From contig NZ_SAIT01000016.1 of the NCBI RefSeq assembly GCF_004360145.1, positions 1 through 64,000 on the forward strand: a stretch of 64,000 nt of DNA, given 5' to 3'. Within the stretch, counting starts at the first letter, position 1; the number at the start of each line of letters is the position of its first letter. A model generated the notes under the pieces. That model was not told the DNA's origin and searched no databases. It saw nothing but the letters and a program-made list of their open reading frames with translations. The DNA is from Aliiroseovarius marinus. Lineage in GTDB: Bacteria; Pseudomonadota; Alphaproteobacteria; Rhodobacterales; Rhodobacteraceae. Below are positions 63,629-64,000 of this stretch, piece after piece. Both the position numbers and the translations under genes were made by a program.

Positions 63629-64000
63629 TGGCGCGAGCAGGGACCACAGCGCGCAAGACGCGCAATCAGATGGAGAAGCGGCAGGCGATTTTTGAGGCTG
63701 CTTTGGATGTATTCTCGGAAAAAGGCTTGCGGGGCGCGACGTTAGAGCAAGTCGCCAAGGCTGCCGGGCTGTCTAAGCAAAACGTGGTCTATTATTTCGC
63801 TGGCAAGGACGAGATTTACGCTGAGCTTCTGGAGAGCCTGCTGGAAAAATGGGTGCAGCCTCTGCATGACCTGACAGCGGATGGCGACCCTTTGGACGAG
63901 ATTCTGACCTATGTTTCGCGCAAGGTTCAGATGTCACGCAACATGCCCCGCGAAAGCCGTTTGTTTGCGACTGAAATCCTGCACGGCGCTCCGCGTCTGG
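63628..64000 (+). CDS. TetR/AcrR regulator, RutR-like (second of a pair, partial)
   Basis: The frame from ATG 63628 is open to the window end (124 codons). It encodes a TetR helix-turn-helix, VFSEKGLRGATLEQVAKAAG then SKQNVVYYFAGKDEIYAELL, plus the start of the ligand domain ending FATEILHGAPRL, also RutR-like. Tandem with the first regulator and translationally coupled. The C-terminus lies outside the window. Confidence 0.88.
   Translation, partial: MARAGTTARKTRNQMEKRQAIFEAALDVFSEKGLRGATLEQVAKAAGLSKQNVVYYFAGKDEIYAELLESLLEKWVQPLHDLTADGDPLDEILTYVSRKVQMSRNMPRESRLFATEILHGAPRL

Overview
The window looks like chromosomal sequence from an alphaproteobacterium of the Rhodobacteraceae (Roseobacter group). 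The evidence is gene content and order: a full Na+-NQR operon, the neighbourhood infA - maf - short RNase E/G - yacG - tRNA-Phe, the run murA - DUF2948 - hisD - UPF0262 - phosphatase, a DUF6280-type protein, and a putA gene without a DNA-binding domain facing an Lrp-type regulator. No database search was run; family calls come from reading the translations.

Layout. 0-1.3 kb: a tyrosine integrase pointing away from the 3' end of tRNA-Phe, the usual edge of an integrated element. The integrase is enclosed by a perfect inverted repeat of at least 41 bp whose left arm starts at base 1. 1.4-7.9 kb (minus strand): housekeeping genes (yacG, RNase E/G, maf, infA, LMW phosphatase, UPF0262, hisD, DUF2948, murA and a 52-aa protein), most of them overlapping by 1-4 nt. 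8-9.2 kb: tRNA-Thr, a CBS-domain protein, a two-helix membrane peptide and nqrM. 9.3-16.4 kb: apbE diverging from nqrABCDEF, which ends in a strong terminator. apbE (flavin transferase) and nqrM (maturation factor) supply what the Na+ pump needs for assembly.

16.4-27 kb is the least ordinary part. It holds a Crp/Fnr-type regulator, a perfect TGTGA-N6-TCACA palindrome with a possible small RNA behind it, and a convergent two-gene unit. That unit encodes a FAD oxidoreductase fused to an acetoacetate-decarboxylase-like domain, followed by a zinc-ribbon/class III nucleotide cyclase/AAA-ATPase/helical-repeat protein. Facing it across an AT-rich 421-bp gap is an HscC-type Hsp70 overlapping a membrane-anchored J-like protein that lacks HPD. 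tRNA-Cys closes the block.

27-51 kb is mostly core: pcm, a TolC-family porin, a PopZ-like acidic protein, cobQ, DUF6280, efp, rluE, ygfZ, an MsbA-like exporter with a phosphatase, two aminotransferases, valS, pgm, an Lrp/decarboxylase pair, a thioesterase, metF/metR with a clear shared operator, an inositol-phosphatase-like gene and a lone Flp-like peptide. Two copies of a dispersed palindromic repeat sit between convergent genes.

51-64 kb: a rhomboid protease gene broken at an 8-C run, putA and its Lrp regulator, tRNA-Leu, then a seven-gene reductive pyrimidine (or hydantoin-like) catabolism and uptake operon: amidohydrolase, an unknown 98-aa protein, dihydropyrimidinase, an ABC ATPase, two permeases and a THI5-like binding protein. 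Two tandem RutR-like TetR genes are transcribed divergently from it; the second is cut by the window end.
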